A stretch of 64,000 nt of DNA from Pseudolysinimonas sp051954455 (lineage in GTDB: Bacteria; Actinomycetota; Actinomycetes; Actinomycetales; Microbacteriaceae), in NCBI RefSeq assembly GCF_051954455.1, contig NZ_JBQCHS010000013.1:62001-126000 (forward strand), given 5' to 3'. How positions within the stretch are numbered: position 1 is the stretch's first letter; each line of letters begins with the position of its first letter. Below the pieces are notes generated by a model, which did no database searches, had not been told where the DNA came from, and saw only the letters and a list, made by a program, of their open reading frames with translations. The translations under genes and the position numbers were made by a program. Of the stretch, positions 60,906-64,000 are shown in pieces.

Positions 60906-63134
60906 GTGACGGTTGCCCCCAGCCCCCGCGTCGAGGAGCTCCTTGCGCGGATGAGCGTCGCCGACAAGGTCGGCCAGCTGATCCAGTACTTCTCGTTCTC
61001 GCTGCCCGAGGGCGCGACCTCGGACGTGGTAGGCGACGTCGCCGGCCAGCCGCGGGCCGTGGACGCGGCGCTCGACGCCGGCGGCGTCGGGTCGTTGCTG
61101 TTCGTGACGGACCCGGCGCGGATCAACGCGCTGCAGCGCCGCGCGATCGCGGGGAACGCGCACGGGATCCCGGTGCTGTTCGGGTTCGACGTGATTCACG
61201 GGCTCCGCACGATCCTGCCCGTGCCGATCGCCATGGCGGCGACGTGGGACGCCGGGATCGTCGAGCGCGCGCAGGCGGTCGCGGCGGCCGAGGCGCGCGC
61301 CGTCGGCATCCGCTGGACCTTCGCGCCCATGGTCGACATCGCGCGCGACGCGCGGTGGGGGCGGATGATCGAGGGCGCCGGGGAGGACCCGCTGCTCGGC
61401 GGGATCGTGGCGGCGGCGCAGGTGCGCGGGTTCCAGGGCGGGGGCGCGGATCGCATCCCGGCCGATCGGATCCTCGCCGGGCCCAAGCACTTCGCCGGCT
61501 ACGGGGCGGCGCTCGGCGGCCGCGACTACGACCAGTCGGAGATCTCCGACCAGGAGCTCTGGAACGTCTACCTCCCGCCGTTCCGTGCGGCGATCGAGGC
61601 GGGCGCCGGCAACATCATGGCGGCGTACATGGACCTCAACGGGGTTCCGGCGAGCGGCAACCGCTGGCTGCTGACCGATGTGCTGCGCGACGCGTTCGGC
61701 TTCGAGGGGTTCGTCGTGAGCGACGCGAACTCGGTCAAGGATCTCGAGACGCACCACTTCGCGGAAGGCCCGACGGATGCGGGGGTGCGGGCCCTCCAGG
61801 CCGGGCTCGACCTGGAGATGGCGATCGCCGATCCCGCCTTCGCGCACCTCGTCGACGCGGTGGAGTCGGGCCGGGTGAGCGAGACGGAGCTCGACACGAG
61901 CGTGCGCCGGCTGCTCGCCGCGAAGGAGGCGCTCGGGCTGTTCGACGACCCGTACGTCGACGAGGAGGCGGCCGCGCGCGTGCTGGCCGACCCGGCGCAT
62001 CGCGACGTCGCCCGCGCGACGGCGGCCGCCTCCGCGGTCCTGCTGCGCAACGAGGGCGGCGTCCTGCCGCTCGATGCCTCCGCGCTCTCCCAGGTCGCCG
62101 TCATCGGTCCCTACGCCGGCTCGAAGCGCGACACCCTCGGCCCGTGGGTGTTCGACTACGACCTCGACGAGACCGTGACGATCCTCGACGGGGTCCGCGC
62201 CCGCCTGGGCACCGCCGTCACCGTCACGCACGCGGCCGGCGTGCCGCGGGTGACGCGCGAGTTCCCGTCGCTGTTCGACATGTTCGAGCCGCCCGTGCCG
62301 CCCACCGGTGACCCGGATGAGCTGATCGCGGGGGCGGTGGCGGCCGCCTCGGCCGCCGAGGTCGCGATCCTCGTCCTCGGTGAGAACCAGGAGATGATCG
62401 GCGAGAACGCGTCGCGCGCCTCCCTCGAGCTGCCGGGCGCCCAGCAGCGGCTGCTCGAGGAGGTCGTCGCGACCGGCACGCCCGTCGTCCTCGTGCTCAT
62501 GAGCGGCCGCCCGCTCGACCTGCGCTGGGCGTCGGAGCACGTGCCCGCGATCCTCGAGGTCTGGTACCCCGGCACGCGCGGCGGCGAGGCGGTCGCGGAC
62601 CTGCTGGTCGGCGACGCGACCCCGCGCGGGCGGCTGCCGTTCACCTGGCCGCGGAGCGTCGGGCAGGTGCCGATGCACCACGCCGTCACCCGCTCCCATG
62701 ACCCGCAGAAGCAGGGGCAGCGCTACTGGGACGAGCAGAGCACCCCGCTCTACCCGTTCGGCTTCGGCCTCTCGTACGCGACCTTCTCCTACGGCGAGGT
62801 CGCCGTGTCGACACCGGAATGCGACCGCGACGGCCGGATCGAGGTGACGGTGGAGCTCACCAACACCTCCGCGATCGACGGCGTCGAGGTCGCCCAGCTC
62901 TACCTGCACCAGCGCTCGGGGACCTCGTCGCGGCCGCTGCGGAAGCTCACCGCCTTCCGCGTGGTCGAGCTCGCCGCCGGGGCGACGGAGCGCGTCGCGT
63001 TCACGGTCGGCCCCGACCAGCGCCGGTACTGGAGCGCCGCGACCCGCGACTGGACCCTCGACGCGGCCGAGTTCGAGGTCTACGTCGGTCCGGACGCGAC
63101 CGCGGAGCGCTCCGCGACCTTCCGGGTGCGGTAG
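60906..63134 (+). CDS. Glycoside hydrolase family 3, beta-glucosidase-like
   Basis: A 742-residue GH3 enzyme with the full (alpha/beta)8, alpha/beta-sandwich and fibronectin-III-like layout: substrate motif GPKHFAGYGAALGGRDY, nucleophile Asp in FVVSDANSV, LGENQEMIGENASRASLELPG, YPFGFGLSYATFSYG and a C-terminal FnIII-like VEVTVELTNTSAIDGVEVAQLYL. It releases terminal beta-linked sugars. No signal peptide from the GTG at 60906, so it is probably cytoplasmic. NagZ is excluded by the domain layout. Substrate could be cello- or other beta-oligosaccharides. Confidence 0.93.
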   Translation: MTVAPSPRVEELLARMSVADKVGQLIQYFSFSLPEGATSDVVGDVAGQPRAVDAALDAGGVGSLLFVTDPARINALQRRAIAGNAHGIPVLFGFDVIHGLRTILPVPIAMAATWDAGIVERAQAVAAAEARAVGIRWTFAPMVDIARDARWGRMIEGAGEDPLLGGIVAAAQVRGFQGGGADRIPADRILAGPKHFAGYGAALGGRDYDQSEISDQELWNVYLPPFRAAIEAGAGNIMAAYMDLNGVPASGNRWLLTDVLRDAFGFEGFVVSDANSVKDLETHHFAEGPTDAGVRALQAGLDLEMAIADPAFAHLVDAVESGRVSETELDTSVRRLLAAKEALGLFDDPYVDEEAAARVLADPAHRDVARATAAASAVLLRNEGGVLPLDASALSQVAVIGPYAGSKRDTLGPWVFDYDLDETVTILDGVRARLGTAVTVTHAAGVPRVTREFPSLFDMFEPPVPPTGDPDELIAGAVAAASAAEVAILVLGENQEMIGENASRASLELPGAQQRLLEEVVATGTPVVLVLMSGRPLDLRWASEHVPAILEVWYPGTRGGEAVADLLVGDATPRGRLPFTWPRSVGQVPMHHAVTRSHDPQKQGQRYWDEQSTPLYPFGFGLSYATFSYGEVAVSTPECDRDGRIEVTVELTNTSAIDGVEVAQLYLHQRSGTSSRPLRKLTAFRVVELAAGATERVAFTVGPDQRRYWSAATRDWTLDAAEFEVYVGPDATAERSATFRVR

Positions 63135-63140
63135 CCGCCG

Positions 63141-63593
63141 GTGGCCGAGCGCCGCTTCGAGCTGACGACGATCGTGCCGGTGACGCCCGCCGCAGCCATC
63201 GACCGTCTGGCCGACCTGGCGAGCCATCACGGTCTCCACCCGTTCCTGGTGTCGGCCGAGGTCGAGGCGCGCGGGGACGACGCAGCGGGGCCGTGGGAGG
63301 ACTGGCGGGTGGTCGAGCGGCCTGCGCTCGGGCCGCTGCGCTACACCGTGCGGTTCCCGGCGCGGATGCAGCGCACCTCGCCGACGTCGCTCGTCGGGAC
63401 GGTGCGCGTGATCCGCGGCTGCTCGCTCGTCACCCGGACGACCGCGACACCCGCCCCCGGCGGGGCCGTGCTCCGCGAGTCGACCGTCGTGACCGCCCCG
63501 CTGCCGCTCGTCGGCTACATGACGAACGGGGCGCGCACCGCGCACGCCCGCACCTACGCGTTGCTGCCCGAGGAGCTCGCCGCCGGCCGCTGA
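63141..63593 (+). CDS. SRPBCC-like hypothetical protein
   Basis: A 150-residue protein (MAERRFELTTIVPVTPAAAI from GTG 63141) with the beta-rich pattern of START/SRPBCC ligand-binding folds: PWEDWRVVERPALGPLRYTVRFPARM and VLRESTVVTAPLPLVGYMTNGARTAHARTY. No enzyme motif is recognised. It starts six bases after the GH3 stop and may share its transcript. Confidence 0.7.
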   Translation: MAERRFELTTIVPVTPAAAIDRLADLASHHGLHPFLVSAEVEARGDDAAGPWEDWRVVERPALGPLRYTVRFPARMQRTSPTSLVGTVRVIRGCSLVTRTTATPAPGGAVLRESTVVTAPLPLVGYMTNGARTAHARTYALLPEELAAGR

Positions 63594-63688
63594 GCCGGAT
63601 CGCGGGAGGAGCGGTCGAACGTGTTGAATAGGCGGGCATCCGACGAAAAATAAATACACTAAATAGCGTTTCGGGTTACCTTGGCGGA
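63594..63688. promoter_or_regulatory. A/T-rich promoter region before the terminal ATPase gene
   Basis: A 95-base spacer containing GAAAAATAAATACACTAAATAG, far richer in A/T than the surroundings. TTGAAT (63622-63627) and TAAATA or TACACT 17-24 bases on could be -35 and -10 elements. It marks an abrupt change in base composition. Confidence 0.45.
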
Positions 63689-64000
63689 GTGACTGTAGAA
63701 CGCGACTACGAGCCCAGCCCGTTCAGCCCCGGCTACGGACGGCGCCCTCTCGTCTTCGGCGGCCACGAAACCGACTTGGCTGAGCTGACCGACGTATTCG
63801 AGACCCTCGACTTCGGTGAAAGCCAGTCGGTGCTGGTGTCGGGCTTGCGGGGGTCGGGCAAGACGTCTTTGCTCTCGGTACTTCAAGACGCAGCCAGGAA
63901 CCGCGGCTGGCTGGTCATCAGCGACGACGCCAGCGCGGGGTTGATGGATCGTGTGATGGAAACCGCCATCCCTTCTCTGCTCCAGCAGCTCGACCAGGGC
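63689..64000 (+). CDS. P-loop ATPase (AAA/ORC-type), 5' part only
   Basis: The first 104 residues of a protein running off the right edge. From GTG 63689 the frame reads MTVERDYEPSPFSPGYGRRP, then VFGGHETDLAELTDVF (the R/G-E sensor-like start of AAA_16 domains), and Walker A SGLRGSGKTSLLSVL. Codon use differs from the rest of the window: GTA, GAA, TTG, CTT and CAA codons occur within a short stretch. Together with the A/T-rich spacer this suggests acquired DNA. Such ATPases occur in mobile or defence loci, but function cannot be told from this fragment. Confidence 0.75.
   Translation, partial: MTVERDYEPSPFSPGYGRRPLVFGGHETDLAELTDVFETLDFGESQSVLVSGLRGSGKTSLLSVLQDAARNRGWLVISDDASAGLMDRVMETAIPSLLQQLDQG

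Noticed and set aside
60906..63134. GH3 enzyme as NagZ completing the muropeptide pathway
   Set aside because: Three-domain layout with C-terminal fibronectin-like domain and SDANSV nucleophile fit beta-glucosidases. NagZ is a shorter single-domain enzyme with a different motif, and the gene is not in the mur operon.
57675..63659. A 1994-codon open frame on the minus strand
   Set aside because: It lies antisense to three well-supported genes (surface protein, GH3, SRPBCC-like). Its translation is Arg/Gly/Asp-rich low complexity, as expected from the complement of G/C-biased codons.

Overview
The window is a contiguous piece of a high-GC actinobacterial chromosome. Gene content points to the family Microbacteriaceae (Leifsonia, Agromyces or Microbacterium-like): very strong G/C preference at third codon positions, many ATGA or GTGA gene overlaps, frequent GTG starts, an isocitrate lyase gene beside a RamB-type regulator, and short GGTCTCGA...CTCGACC palindromes, one of which encodes a VEPVETT peptide inside a gene. 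The family assignment is inference. No rRNA, tRNA, CRISPR array or insertion sequence was recognised. No gene-free stretch exceeds about 300 bases.

Layout. 1-5473 (minus): branched-chain amino acid catabolism, with an acyl-CoA carboxylase pair and the three subunits of a branched-chain 2-oxoacid dehydrogenase, divergent from an Lrp regulator. 6266-11426 (minus): arabinose operon araD-araB-araA with a LacI regulator and a clear LacI-type operator. 11498-16102: the regulator RamB divergent from aceA-aceB (glyoxylate shunt). 16150-17514: orphan sensor kinase. 17465-24547: envelope-polymer region (PAP2 phosphatase, TagF/GT4 fusion transferase, GT39-like transferase, orphan response regulator, polyprenyl-phosphate mannose synthase-like GT2, GtrA). 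24643-32811: 2H phosphoesterase, POT peptide transporter, aldo/keto reductase, an aminoacyl-lipid synthase-like protein coupled to a membrane esterase, and an alcohol dehydrogenase.

32846-37297 (minus) is a vanRSHAX-type glycopeptide-resistance cluster. VanH would make D-lactate, VanA D-Ala-D-Lac and VanX would remove D-Ala-D-Ala. The vanR frame carries one in-frame amber codon between its receiver and DNA-binding domains. Several very small membrane or hypothetical genes follow (37345-38570). 38582-43817 is the histidine-utilisation operon hutHUIG, divergent from an IclR regulator, with a perfect 18-bp palindrome between them. 46183-54495 is one tightly overlapping operon joining an oligopeptide-type ABC importer to murQ, anmK and a serine hydrolase, divergent from an RpiR/MurR regulator. 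It is best read as muropeptide or MurNAc salvage. 56290-63593 holds a serine hydrolase, a large repeat-bearing surface protein, a GH3 glycosidase and a small SRPBCC-like protein. After an AT-rich spacer the window ends inside an ATPase gene with atypical codon use, possibly the edge of an acquired segment.

Two families of intergenic palindromes run through the window. One has four copies of a roughly 92-bp element with CGAATGACGGAGAT-type arms (near 6125, 22388, 24560 and 31666); its arms show a compensatory change. The other is the GGTCTCGA...CTCGACC family (25149, 26664, 26713, and a coding copy at 3342).
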